A DNA stretch of 64,000 nucleotides from Phymatolithon calcareum. Its lineage: Eukaryota; Rhodophyta; Florideophyceae; Hapalidiales. A program made the position numbers and the translations under genes. The stretch is from the NCBI GenBank assembly GCA_977006965.1, contig OZ345375.1, positions 1,240,001-1,304,000 of the forward strand. The letters are read 5' to 3'. The notes under the pieces are model-generated. The model was not told the origin of the DNA. It saw only the letters and a program-made list of their open reading frames with translations, and ran no database searches. Positions 48,607 through 59,040 of the stretch are shown here, piece by piece (the stretch's first letter is position 1; every line of letters starts with the position of its first letter).

Positions 48607-49374
48607 AAAAATAAAAATCTACACTTCTTCTTTTTCTTATTCGGTATGATTCAGGATTATATTCAGAAAGCTCAAGAGCATTCTCGCACGAACCATACCT
48701 ACGCAATCTGAGGCGTTTGTTTTTGCCTTGAGCTCACTCCTCCGGATGTAGGACGGTTGGCAGCGCGAGCTCAGGATATGCAAGGTACAAGGTCAAAGAG
48801 CACAGAATAGAGACTGCTTTGAAGCGCATATTGTAGACACGCAATGCTGCATGAGCGTAAGGAGGGACACTTACACTCTCAGGCATTACATACGGACCAA
48901 TCGTGATTATTAGAGTAGTGTCAGTTAGTGCTCCCCCTCTTTTTACAGGGTGTGCATTTCTCGCCCGTGCTCTATTTAAGGGGCGATCCTAACCGCACCT
49001 TAGACTGGGCATCTCATCATCTCATCGGAGAGAGATCACCCCTTTTCATGATAAACCCAACCTTATCTTAACACTCCCAGTGATTACAATATTTGTTGTT
49101 TGTGCATCACATCTGAGTCCTCGATGCAAGATGACACATAATTTCGGAGCTGAGTTGCATCACACCTACGTCTGCAAGTCGGAAGCAGTGAGCGTATACA
49201 CGAGAGAGGATTACTTTTTCATTCAGCTCGTGTTCCAGTGCTCAGAAACGGTCCTTCCCGTTGCTCCAAGATTCAAAATTCACTCAAGACAATACAAATA
49301 CGATCAGTGGCAGAATAATCCCTAGGAACTGCCTGTTTATGGACTCAAGCTGCAGCAAGACTGTCCGCAGTCGC
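48607..49374. other. Non-coding stretch with a promoter-like segment
   Basis: No gene recognised. Near 48970 there is a TATA-like ctatttaagg and downstream text gcatctcatcatctcatcgg, which could be a promoter or an LTR remnant. Confidence 0.3.
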
Positions 49375-49845
49375 AGCCGATTGCTGGTCGAACCAAACTC
49401 GGAGGCGCGTTGTTCTCAAACACCGACATTAAACTCGCGGCCACAATGTCATCGTGCACGCCGTATTGGCCCTGCGCGCCGAGCCCATAGGGCTCAGGGG
49501 AACTGTTTACGGCTTTCGCAGTGTCGTGACCGTACATCCCGACTCCCCCCCGGTACATATTAGGGTCATGTATCCCAAGTTGGTGAGAGCTTTCTTCAGC
49601 ATTATCACTTCATTCGACTCCGATTTGGCGCGCTGTGAAGGGACAGGCTTGGGCGCGGTTGTGCGGAGCACATTGACACGCAGGCGACTGTCCTGAGCAC
49701 CGGAGAGGGCTTCAGAGAGTTCGGAGTAAGAGGCGAGAGTTACCAAGCCATCCTCCTCGTCCTTGTACTTCATAGTGTATTCCGACAACGAGTACAGGAA
49801 GGTGAGGTGGATGACGAGGTCTGGGAACTTCGCTAGAATATACTA
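49375..49845 (-). pseudogene. Inverted, decayed paralogue of the PB1-ZZ gene lacking ZZ
   Basis: Reads AKFPDLVIHLTFLYSLSEYT and KYKDEEDGLVTLASYSELSE (PB1, matching AKFKDLFTELSILHNFSDFI and KYTDNEGYLVALKSDSGLTD at 50763-51506). It then goes straight to VIMLKKALTNLGYMT and, after a frameshift near 49555, YRGGVGMYGHDTAKAV and DDIVAASLMSVFE (peptidoglycan-binding-like repeat). The ZZ finger between the two domains is missing. It lies head to head with the intact gene, about 0.9 kb apart. Stops and the frame break make it a pseudogene. Confidence 0.75.
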
Positions 49846-49926
49846 ATGTCTCCATTGAAGCTGGACCTGATGCGAGATATGATGTCTGTTGGGTTTTTGT
49901 AAAGTAGGAAAGTGTTGTGATATCGA

Positions 49927-49988
49927 TTGGGATTTGGATGACTACAAGATACTATCTTGTACTACAGTGTAGTCATCCAAACCCCAAA
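49927..49988. repeat. Perfect-looking hairpin, 20-bp arms
   Basis: TTGGGATTTGGATGACTACA is followed after about 22 bases by its near-perfect inverse, tgtagtcatccaaaccccaa. It lies between the two head-to-head PB1 genes and just before a TATA-like tctataaaagc at 50003. Confidence 0.7.
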
Positions 49989-50019
49989 ATGTGATACTCT
50001 ATTCTATAAAAGCAGCCCC

Positions 50020-50420
50020 GGGCTTAATCCCAGATGGGATTCTAGTCTTATTGTGTGTACACACTAACACTAGGACATGTGTATATGTGAGATATTGTGT
50101 AACTATCACATGTTAGTGTTATTGGGGTTTTGGGTCTCATCCCAGATGGGATTCAGAAATGTTATTGCGTGTACACAATAACATTGAGATATGAGTATAC
50201 CTGTACACGTGAGGTATCTTACTGTATGTACACAATAACACTAGGACATGTGCACATGTGAGATATTATTGTACATGTGTAAGTATCACATTTTAGTGTT
50301 ATTGGGGTTTTGGGCCTCATCCCAGATGGGATTCAAAAAATGTTATTGCGTGTACACAATAACATTGGGATATGAGTATACGTGTACACGTGAAGTTTTA
50401 TTGTACATGTGTAGGTATTA
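50020..50420. repeat. Imperfect tandem repeat, about 180-bp unit
   Basis: The phrase cccagatgggatt occurs at 50029, 50141 and 50321, followed each time by tgttattgcgtgtacacaat-like text and alternating tgtgtacac and acatgtg palindromes. The second and third units are about 180 bp apart. It lies upstream of the PB1-ZZ gene. It could be an old LTR or a promoter-proximal satellite. Confidence 0.6.
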
Positions 50421-50762
50421 TTTTCGCTGCGTAGTTGATAATGATTATCACCCGGTTGTTAAGACGTGCTGGAAGAGATCCAGAAGGGATCTGAAATGGC
50501 CCGAAATGTCATCAATTTGGGGAATACACAAATAAAAAATTTAACAATTGTGTACTCCTTGTTGCGAGTACCCAGAATTGATCCAGCTCATGAACATCTT
50601 AGAGGCCCCCTAGATGTGAGGTACCTTAGTATAGCTCGAATATCATGTAATAAACAAACAAACAAACAAATAAAAAACTCCTTAAAAGCTATCCCCGACC
50701 TCTGCACCTACCATAAAACATTGCTCCAATCCACTTCACCTCCAACTTCTTCATTACCACTG

Positions 50763-51506
50763 ATGTCCACTCATAAGCAACCCGACCTTCGTGTCGTGTC
50801 GACCTTCGACGGAAAAGAGCGCCGCTTCAGGTTCTCCTCTGAGGCCAAGTTCAAAGACCTCTTCACCGAGCTCTCTATTCTGCACAACTTCTCTGACTTC
50901 ATCATCAAGTACACAGACAACGAGGGTTACCTCGTCGCCCTCAAGTCCGACTCCGGGCTGACTGACGCCATCGCTACCGCCGTGGACAATGTACTTAGTA
51001 TTGAAGTACTGCGCTCCCCGGCCCCTGTTTTAGAGGCTACGTCTGAGCTGTCGAACAGGCAGGATGATGCGGAGAAAAAGCGTCGTTTCGATGAACACAA
51101 CAGGCTTTGTGATAATTGCGAGCAATATATCATTGGTACTCGCCACATGTGCACGACGAGGCCGGACTTCGACTTATGCGACTCTTGCATGAAGGAGGAC
51201 AAGACCGATTATGTGTTCCGTTCAATTCAGTTTCCATGGCAAGCAGATAACAGCGATCGAATTGTGCCGCATCCGAATTTGGTGCCCGGGTCTACTGGTG
51301 ACGACGTGAAGATGCTCCAGGAAATTCTTACCGCCTTTGGATTCATGACTTCCGATATGTACTCTCGAGGAAGTGGGATGTACGGTCCTTATACTGCTAA
51401 AGCTGTCAAGAAATTCCGCGAAACATACGAGTTGGACACAATTTACGATGCTACGGTTGCGTCGAGTCTCCTGTCCATCCTCTGCAAAGGGGAGGTACCA
51501 AGTTGA
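50763..51506 (+). CDS. PB1-ZZ-peptidoglycan-binding-like protein
   Basis: Intact 247-residue protein from ATG 50763; the frame is open upstream to 50466, but that part resembles no protein. Residues 10-85 form a PB1-like domain (LRVVSTFDGKERRFRF, DFIIKYTDNEGYLVAL), a module for dimerisation with other PB1 proteins. Residues 115-145 form a ZZ zinc finger (CDNCEQYIIGTRHMC, FDLCDSCM). Residues 175-240 form a PG_binding_1-like three-helix repeat (GSTGDDVKMLQEILTAFGF, GMYGPYTAKAVKKFRE). PB1 plus ZZ recalls p62/NBR1 autophagy receptors, but the third domain in place of UBA/LIR parts is unusual. Probably cytoplasmic: no signal peptide is seen. Likely an adaptor; its ligand is unknown. Confidence 0.8.
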   Translation: MSTHKQPDLRVVSTFDGKERRFRFSSEAKFKDLFTELSILHNFSDFIIKYTDNEGYLVALKSDSGLTDAIATAVDNVLSIEVLRSPAPVLEATSELSNRQDDAEKKRRFDEHNRLCDNCEQYIIGTRHMCTTRPDFDLCDSCMKEDKTDYVFRSIQFPWQADNSDRIVPHPNLVPGSTGDDVKMLQEILTAFGFMTSDMYSRGSGMYGPYTAKAVKKFRETYELDTIYDATVASSLLSILCKGEVPS

Positions 51507-52960
51507 TTGCAATTCCAATTAATTGCAATTATGAGTTGATTGCAGTCAGGGTAGAAATTTACCATTGTTGACAGCATCATAGAAACATAGCCGGTAGGCC
51601 CAAATAAAGCGAATTATTGATACAGAGTAATATTGTCATACAGAAAGCGGAATTGCTGCGTATGCGAAGCATGAACGAAATCGAGCATCCCCCCGACAGT
51701 TGCCCGTCGGCCCGCCATGTGTGACAACAATCCCACATATGCGCCCGAAAGAAGCCGTGGTAAAGAAAGGGAATGGTCGGGGCGCCTGGTCGTTTACTGC
51801 CATGGGACTCCCCATGCCAGAAAACGAAGAGGCCTAAACTTAGGACTGAGCATCACATAAATTCTAAGAGCCCAGGAAGAACATGATAACAGGTGAATGT
51901 TAAGGACCTGCACCCCCATCTTAGATTTTCACATATATTTTTTATAAGCTTGGGAATCCGAGAAGCTCCTTTGACACTTTCTGTTACGGTAGTACATAAT
52001 TGGCCAAGCAAAAAAGAGGCCTCGCGCCGTGGAAACTGTTTCTAGAAATTCTCTTCTGAGGGTTCCTTGTAAAATCGGGACAGCTCCTTAAACGCGCAGT
52101 TTAAGACCACTTCCTGATCCGTTCTTCGCATTTTGAAAACTATTTTAGAAAGGCAAGAACGTAGGTTGTGCAAAAATCAAAAAAATCAAAGAAAAGGGAT
52201 CAAATAAGGAGTGTAGAGCACTTTTCGTATTTCTGATCTTGAAAAAGAATCGCCTACAACGATGGACAATTATCTCGAAAAGGACTTTTTCATTTTCTTA
52301 TTGCTCTGTCAAAAGTTTCGAATGGTTGTAGACTACCACAGGAATACTGCAAATTTGGTAAAATCGAACGTCTAGGTGGCAAAAAGGTTCGCGCCGCGAC
52401 ACCAAAATTTTTTTTTAATTTTTCATAGGAACAGGCGAAAATATAGTAAAATCCAGGTTGCGCCCCGACGAGAAGCTGAAACTGTTCGAACGAAACACTA
52501 TAAGCATTTTTTTGTAATCCTGGAAATACCAACCGAGCATTGGAAAGTTACAGTGAAAGTAGACACTGTTGAAAGCACTACACAAGACCAGTGCACAAAA
52601 CATTGGTTTCAAAAGCAAAGTTTTCCGGACCATGATGCGGCATGATGCTCGTCAGGACATCGCACTTGGAAAAAGCAAATGGGCATATTTGACTGCACTA
52701 TTAGCCACACTGCATGTGTTGGACTTTCCTTTAACAGACTATTGTTTTTTGGCATAATTACACTGAAATCTGCGGTTTTCGTTAACGACATTCAGGGGGG
52801 GTCACTATGTAGTGCCACATTAAGTAGTTTTTTTCAATTGAACTTTATTTAAAAGTCTCACAATCTTACGAATATACGGGTAAGGCTTCCTCAGTTACTA
52901 CATTCTAGTGTGTAGACCGTTATCTTGCAAGTTCGGAATTGGTCCACATTAGTTAGTGCT
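51507..52960. other. Non-coding 1.4-kb stretch
   Basis: No gene recognised on either strand. The segment at 52850-52912 (tcttacgaatatacggg ... ggcttcctcag) resembles 43690-43752, a dispersed repeat. Short frames at 52290-52645 have no motif. Confidence 0.4.
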
Positions 52961-53109
52961 CCACAGTGATTAGTGCCACATCGCCGGCGATAGCACGAGT
53001 ATCATACCTTTTTCCATGCTGTAATGTATTTATAGTATTGAGCGGTCGGGATCACTTCGGCATCCACGAGGAAACTCATTGATACACCGCCTACGAGCCG
53101 TGGGCTAGC

Positions 53110-53730
53110 ATGGCAGGGACCGGGAAGACGCGGAAGAGGCTCCCGCTGCAGCAAAAGCTCAATGTACACCAAATTCTGAAAACAGGAAGTACTACGTTTG
53201 CAATTATGCAGAAATTTGGCGTTTCCCGGCGTTTTGTAAGAAAACTCAGAAGCGAAGGTGATGCACTTCTCGCAGAGCCCGAACGGAACGCGCTATCTCT
53301 GCAATCAATGACGATCAGGCCCGCTAAATTCGCTGAGGTTGAAGACAGAGTCTACAGTTTCGTTGATCTGGCTCGTTTGATGAAGGTGCCCATCACCGAA
53401 GACGTAATCAGTACGCGCGTTGTCCTCGTTAATGATGCAATACTGCGTCGTGAGGACCTTTCAGACGAGCAGCGCGCTCGCGTGGAGGGTTTCTAGGCTT
53501 CAGTCGGTTGGCGCATCAACATTTCGAAGCGCCACGCTATTATTTCCGTTGTATCTCATGGTCAGGCGCGAGCACGACCGTGGCAGAAGCCGCAGCGGAC
53601 ATAGCGAAGTTCAGATCGGATCGCTTCGGCACTTGTGGTATCACGTGTTCTCAAAACAATTCGATTCGCATCGGCAGTCTTTCCAATGGCCTAAATTGGC
53701 CACGGGTTGTACAGCATTAGAGGTTGATCG
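53110..53730 (+). pseudogene. CENP-B/pogo-type transposase, N-terminal part
   Basis: 53110-53496 (128 codons) has a basic start MAGTGKTRKRLPLQQKLNVH. It then has a psq-type helix-turn-helix (ILKTGSTTFAIMQKFGVSRR, FVRKLRSEGDALL) and the beginning of a CENP-B second HTH (VEDRVYSFVDLARLMKVPIT, LRREDLSDEQRARVEGF). The text goes on past a TAG (53494) as ASVGWRINISKRHAII and in another frame as VAEAAADIAKFRSD. The DDE catalytic domain is missing, so it is dead. Pogo/Tigger transposases and domesticated CENP-B/jerky proteins share this N-terminus. Confidence 0.65.
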
Positions 53731-54020
53731 TTGGGGGCTCAATCGTGGGGGTAAACTTGAAGAACCGTCAGGGCGGCTCTTTTCAACGCGACGTGCAGTG
53801 GCGTACTGGGGAATTTAGCGACATCCCAGGTCGGATGAGCACGCCGGGGTGCGCATGAGAGTTGCCATGGCTCGAACGGGCCAGGGCTTCATAGGCTTAG
53901 AGGGTTATCATTGGGGGCTCGAGCGCAAGGCACAACTTGAAGAACCGTTAGGGCGGTTCTTTGCAACGCGGCATAAAGTAGCGGGCTGGGGAGTTTGGCG
54001 ACGACCTGGTCGGAGGCGCG
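53697..54020. repeat. Direct duplication, about 180-bp period
   Basis: 53697-53845 and 53877-54020 are similar (ttagaggttgatcgttgggg versus ttagagggttatcattgggg; gaaccgtcagggcggctctt versus gaaccgttagggcggttctt). It lies inside the candidate pogo-like element. It forms short parallel frames (LNRGGKLEEPSGRLFSTRR and LERKAQLEEPLGRFFATR), so it may once have been coding. Confidence 0.7.
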
Positions 54021-54282
54021 AGGATGGCTTTTGCCGTTCGTGACAGAGGCACGGAGTATCATAAAGTTCCGTAATTTCGTTTAGTGCGCGACTATAATTA
54101 GTGCCACCTTCTTTGTGTGGCACAGGGTGGCACCAATCAGAGTAACCAGTTTATTAGCATTGTTTCGGCCAGTGAGAGCGTTTCAAAGATGGGAATGTAG
54201 GCCCTTAACATTTCCTTGCTTCAGATATAAGGCGACAAGTTTCTGCAGGGCATTAAGTGTACTGCGCCGTCGCCTAAGAAAA

Positions 54283-54567
54283 CTACTCGAGGCGGTCTGG
54301 ACAACTGCTAGCAGCAGCAATCATGCGAACGAATCGAGTTGGTGCAGGAATCTTTGACAGTTCCCTTTCAATTCTCGTCACACTGAACAGCACAGCTGAT
54401 CTTCCATCTCCATCATCGCCTTCTAAATCCCACCCTTCAATGTCAGTTATCATAAAGATAGTTCTTTTTCCAGATTGCAAAGCTCCATTGTGTTCGATCA
54501 AAGATTGTGCATCCAGAAGAGCCTTCGTATCCGTTGTCGAAGAGAACGGATACTTAAGCATATGCAA
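54283..54567 (-). CDS. Hypothetical 94-residue ORF
   Basis: Minus frame MHMLKYPFSSTTDTKALLDA ... FMITDIEGWDLEGDDGDG, with reasonable protein composition but no known domain. A plus frame (54323-54634) of similar length overlaps. Coding status is uncertain. 54640-55900 shows no gene. Confidence 0.25.
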   Translation of the reverse strand: MHMLKYPFSSTTDTKALLDAQSLIEHNGALQSGKRTIFMITDIEGWDLEGDDGDGRSAVLFSVTRIERELSKIPAPTRFVRMIAAASSCPDRLE

Positions 54568-55026
54568 AATCCTCAGCGATCACAACCGTAGTATAATCGC
54601 GACTGTTGGTACTCTTCTCACCCTACCTCTCTGAACTCTTAAAAGTACTGATGGAACACAGCCAAAGAATACAGCCGGTATGCATGACGTGGCCAGTCCG
54701 TCCAGCTCGTCCCGTACGCTGCTCATTACTCCTTGGAGACCCATTGCACCTGTTGGAATGACGTACAGCTTGAAGTGTGTGAATAAGGTCGTACGTCTTC
54801 TTAGAGAGTTGTAGAGTGTGAAAGTTTAAACAAAGGGCGAGTACTTTGTACGTGAAGTACGTTCGTACCAGTCCCGTTATTGTGTGTGAAAAGTTGAGGT
54901 TGATATCAGTGGAGGTGCGTGGAGATAGACAAGGATGAAACAGGTTCTCTTTTGGTTATTCATGCTGGTTAGTGTTGAGAGTAGTTATTTCGACTTTTCT
55001 TTTTTCACTAGAATCATACAAAAGAT

Positions 55027-55811
55027 ATAATACATTATTAACACTCAATTTGGGAGTAAACCGGCACTTTTTTTGCATTTTTACACGGACCATGTTTTTT
55101 GTTTCTCTGCCGACATCATTTATTTTTTTCGGAAATGGTGGAGAGAAACCCTTCGACTACAGATCTGTAGCGCTCAAGCTACCTTCTTGCTTCGTTAGGA
55201 AGAGAGAGGCGATGTAAGTTTGCTCGTACATCGATTTTGTACTCGGAGTATTAGTGTATGTGTCATCGATAGGCGCTAAAAAAACGCAGATTTTGGAAGT
55301 AAACTTACAAAAACATGATACTATATTCATATCATAATATGTGTGCGGTGTTTCGAAGGGGTTTGGGAGGAGTCGTGCCAAATCAATTCGGTCATGCGCC
55401 GTTGCAGTGCACAGTTGTCTGCCTCAGGCGCTCTTACTGTAAATGCTCTCATGCTTAAGACACTTCTTGGCGAATGCAGAGCTTTAGTGCGGTCCGTCAT
55501 TTAGCGCACAAACTGCCCCCGACCCGTCGCATGCTAGCATGCGCCGTTTTCTAATTTTTTGATAACTTTTGTTGTGACACATTCCCGCGAAAAATTGTGA
55601 ACTGGTAATTTTTGCAGCCTCTTCCTGGCTTATTCACTCTCGCAATCGCTGAACCGAGGTTCGTTTCGTCTTTTCCATTCCGTTCTCTACCATTGCCGAC
55701 AAAAAAATTCACTGCTAGCTTGCCATTTGCGAAAATCGGTACTTACAATATTCCTGAAAACAGCGTTTTGGGTGCCGGTTTACTCCCAAATTGGGTGTTA
55801 ATATATAATAT
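55027..55811. repeat. Inverted repeat pair 705 bp apart
   Basis: 55027-55066 and 55772-55811 are inverted copies. The best matching part is CCAATTTGGGAGTAAACCGG-like, with one or two changes, and an AT-rich tail beyond it. It could be the ends of a small non-autonomous transposon of about 0.8 kb. No coding sequence lies between. Confidence 0.6.
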
Positions 55812-56734
55812 ATTATGTACATGGCAGCCATGTGGAAGTTTGCGATTGATCAGGGTTGTCCAATAGGAATCGTGCTCACATATTTTAATGAAGCAAATTC
55901 TAGAAGGGGGATACCAGGGGAATGTTATGGGGGGGAGTAACACTGATTTTTTTTGTTTCAAAACTTGTCTGCAAAAGCATGACATTGATGTACCGGCAAA
56001 AATTATGAGTTCAGGCTGTATCAATAATAACTCTTGTTTACAGAATATTTCTATTGTTTTTCACCACAAAATCGAATACTGCAACGAGAGCGACCGCTAC
56101 ATTGGCAACTCCCAATGTTCCGGGAACGAGGGCCATATTTTCAGCTTCCATTCTCCTTTTTATGAAGCAATTAATCCCTGCAAAATTATATCAAACACAC
56201 ACTATAGACCAGCGTTTTATTCCGCCGGACTAATCCAGTCATCCGTCGCTCCGGTCGCGATTTTGTTGCACTTTTGGATATACGTTTGACTTTCTGATGG
56301 AAATTTGGTGGATTCCTGGATAATTTTTTTGTTGTCAAAATCTATCAGCGAGCTAGTAAAACTTAAATGATTTCTGGACCGAGTGATAATTTGTCGACTT
56401 CCGGCTTCGAAGTGTCGATATGGATGCATGTCAACTTCTTTCGGATCCATTACGGATGGATGCAGAATCAAATCGAACCGGATTGGATAAATACCGGATT
56501 GATTCGGGATATGATATCGTGTAAGGGCCTTACAGAAAGGTGGCAATCGACAAATGAGTATATAGTTGAGTGATCTTCATAATGCCATAAGGACAAGAGT
56601 CTAGAAGCATTCCCCTGCTAGAAGCCTTTCAACAGTATAAAGAAGCTCTCCTCCAGATCGGTATGTTCGTCCTCCGAATTATTTCCTATCATCGTCCTCC
56701 TTTCTGAGTGAGCCCGTTTCTTTTTCACTCCAAG

Positions 56735-58864
56735 ATGGCTACAAGCACCTCTCCTTCTGTGCATGGTACTCCAAGTCGTGCACCCCCTGCCGACAAAAAG
56801 CATGCACAATCCATCGTTAGGGACATGCTTGCGGGAAAAACAACGGGATTCCAACTTTTAAGTCATGATTCTGTTATCGGTCAGTCCATCAATTCCCGTG
56901 TTCGGTCCTTAAAGTACTCAGGATGGATGCTATTGTGCTACTCGAACACTACTCTGCATTGCGGGTACATTGTATGCAAATACTATGCCAACCATGTTTG
57001 TCCTGTCACTGCCGCAGTCAGAACATACAACCCAGTTTCTGGTGGCACTACCAACTACTCCCTTCACATGGGAAAGCATGAGCCGAAAGACAAAAACACC
57101 GGAAGCATGATGTGGCGGCTTGACCAGAACACCAAGGCTATGCTTGCTAAAGCTGCGGCCGCTGCTGTGTACCAAAACTTCCAGCCTATCAGCTGGACGT
57201 ACGCAAAGGCAGGAGTGGCTACATTTGCCGCGGCTATGTTTAAGGCCAGTCAAACAATGCCCACTGGACACATGCTCGATGTTGCAGATGCAATGCCATC
57301 GACCACTGCTGTGAAGAACAGTCTGCTTAAAACTGCCGAAGAAAAGCGAAAATTTGATGCTACCGTCGGCATTCCTGAAGCGCTCAAAATAGGAGGCGGT
57401 ATGAGTTGTGATGGTCTCAAACAAGGAAACACGGGCGCAAAGTACTACGATCTTACTCTCCACTATTTCGACTTTGGTCCAAAAGATGCATTAACAGGCA
57501 ACCAAAATATTTTTTTGAAGAACAAGATTCTTTTTTTGACGGAGCATAGTTCTACACTTGGCGAGACCTCAGTGGCAATCAGGAAAACTTTGGAGACAGT
57601 GCTTCAACAACTGTATCATATGGACTTCGAAAGACTCACCAAAAAGTTCACATTTGTGACGGACTGTGCAGCTGTTATGCCGAACGTGGTTGGAGCTTCT
57701 GTCTCGCAGTCAAAAGCTGCCCTCGACTTGAAATGGCTGGGATGCATCTGCCATCAACTCACAACGGTCATGCGAACAGCGTTCGACAAGACTAAGCTAC
57801 TGCAGACGGGTGACCCGATTCTTGCTGAGGTATGGAAGAACATTGAGAGCTCAAAAACCTTGGTCCGCATTTTCAAGCAGTCGGACTCGAATCGGAAACT
57901 CCCACCGGGGTGCGCGCTCATACAGGAGGTGGAGACTCGATGGTGTTCCCTTTTTTCTTCGCTGGAGCGAATTCAGAAATCTGCCCCGTACATTGACGCG
58001 ATTGTTTCCGATGGTGAATCGCTTCCTGCGAAGAAAGCCTGGCGTGGAGTAAGATGTACTACGGTTGGCGCAAAGACATCTCTGCCTTACATTGACTCTG
58101 TTGTTTCTGCTTGCGAGCCATTGGTTATTGCGCTGCGATTGCTAGAGACGACGTCAAAGCCCACTATGCACAAAGTTCTCCCGATTCTGGTCTGGTGCAA
58201 GAAGACGCTTGCCGACAATGCTGCCGATCCGCGTGACACAATTCTCGCCTGTCTATCTTCCCGCGTTCTTGACCTCCTTTCTAGCGTCATCATCGTTCAT
58301 GACGCGTACATTGCTGCCCTTTTGTTGCATCCGCTACTCAAATCTTGCGCCTCTATCACAGACAATGAGCTGCGTGTTGAGTACATGGCGCGAGGTGACA
58401 AGTTCGTGCGAAATGCAGTTATGGAAATAGTACTTCCCCCCGATATCAGGCAATCGTCCATGCCTCAGATGTCTCCAGTGGCATTGTCTGATATTCCTGA
58501 ACAGGGCGCCGATGAGAATCCCCCGACAAAAAAATTTCGATTGTCGAATTTATTTGACGACCGTAGCAGAAAAGTACCTGAGACAGATGAGTACACCCTC
58601 TACAAGTGCGCGATTGTCTCAGGAACTGATGAGGCAATGATGCGAAAAGACGAGGATATGGGAGTTGTTCAGTTTTGGATCAGGAACAAGGCGAAATATC
58701 CTCGTTTGTCCAGATTCGCCCTTAGGCTCTTTGCAATTCCAGCTTCATCATGCACATCCGAGCGCAACTTTTCCGCCGTGAGCAGAATTGTTACAGACGA
58801 TCGCGCGCGGCTTTCTGGAGAGATGCTAGACATCATTATGTATTTGCGCTCGTTCTTTTCTTGA
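56735..58864 (+). CDS. hAT-family transposase, full length
   Basis: 709 residues from ATG 56735 (an in-frame GTG at 56708 is less likely). A BED-like zinc finger sits at residues 70-110 (GYIVCKYYANHVC ... TTNYSLHMGKH). Catalytic region: GGGMSCDGLKQGNTGAKYY (first Asp), FTFVTDCAAVMPNVVGA (second Asp), WLGCICHQL with the conserved C/H pair, VETRWCSLFSSLERI. The C-terminal hATC dimerisation domain is VVQFWIRNKAKYPRLSRFAL and SSCTSERNFSAVSRIV, then RLSGEMLDIIMYLRS. The length fits the family. No stop or frameshift, so possibly active. It lies 0.8 kb from a matching left terminal repeat. Confidence 0.92.
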   Translation: MATSTSPSVHGTPSRAPPADKKHAQSIVRDMLAGKTTGFQLLSHDSVIGQSINSRVRSLKYSGWMLLCYSNTTLHCGYIVCKYYANHVCPVTAAVRTYNPVSGGTTNYSLHMGKHEPKDKNTGSMMWRLDQNTKAMLAKAAAAAVYQNFQPISWTYAKAGVATFAAAMFKASQTMPTGHMLDVADAMPSTTAVKNSLLKTAEEKRKFDATVGIPEALKIGGGMSCDGLKQGNTGAKYYDLTLHYFDFGPKDALTGNQNIFLKNKILFLTEHSSTLGETSVAIRKTLETVLQQLYHMDFERLTKKFTFVTDCAAVMPNVVGASVSQSKAALDLKWLGCICHQLTTVMRTAFDKTKLLQTGDPILAEVWKNIESSKTLVRIFKQSDSNRKLPPGCALIQEVETRWCSLFSSLERIQKSAPYIDAIVSDGESLPAKKAWRGVRCTTVGAKTSLPYIDSVVSACEPLVIALRLLETTSKPTMHKVLPILVWCKKTLADNAADPRDTILACLSSRVLDLLSSVIIVHDAYIAALLLHPLLKSCASITDNELRVEYMARGDKFVRNAVMEIVLPPDIRQSSMPQMSPVALSDIPEQGADENPPTKKFRLSNLFDDRSRKVPETDEYTLYKCAIVSGTDEAMMRKDEDMGVVQFWIRNKAKYPRLSRFALRLFAIPASSCTSERNFSAVSRIVTDDRARLSGEMLDIIMYLRSFFS

Positions 58865-59040
58865 AGGTTAGAATCGTTGTTTTGCCTCCTTTTTCATTAC
58901 TCGATAACTTTTTTGCGTCTGCATAGATTTGTTGAACGTAGTTTTATTCATTCCAGTCGTATGTGGAGTGGAACTTTCTAAAACGACGCACAGCCCTTTG
59001 GGTATTTTCCATTTACTTCAAGGTAAGCAGTTGCAGCACC

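Larger units (their letters stand above)
52964..54142. mobile_element. Candidate pogo-like element bounds
   Basis: CAGTGATTAGTGCCAC at 52964-52979 and, inverted, CTCTGATTGGTGCCACC at 54142-54126 share about 13 of 16 positions and bracket the CENP-B-like relic. No TA duplication is evident, so the bounds are tentative. Confidence 0.35.

Noticed and set aside
42000-48610. One 6.6-kb DNA transposon with long inverted ends
   Set aside because: Each arm is itself bounded by inverted repeats and the interior is retroelement-like, so two separate short elements in inverse orientation are more likely.
54323-54634. Plus-strand ORF of 103 codons
   Set aside because: It overlaps an equally long minus frame. 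Neither shows a domain, so only the minus frame was kept, as a low-confidence entry.
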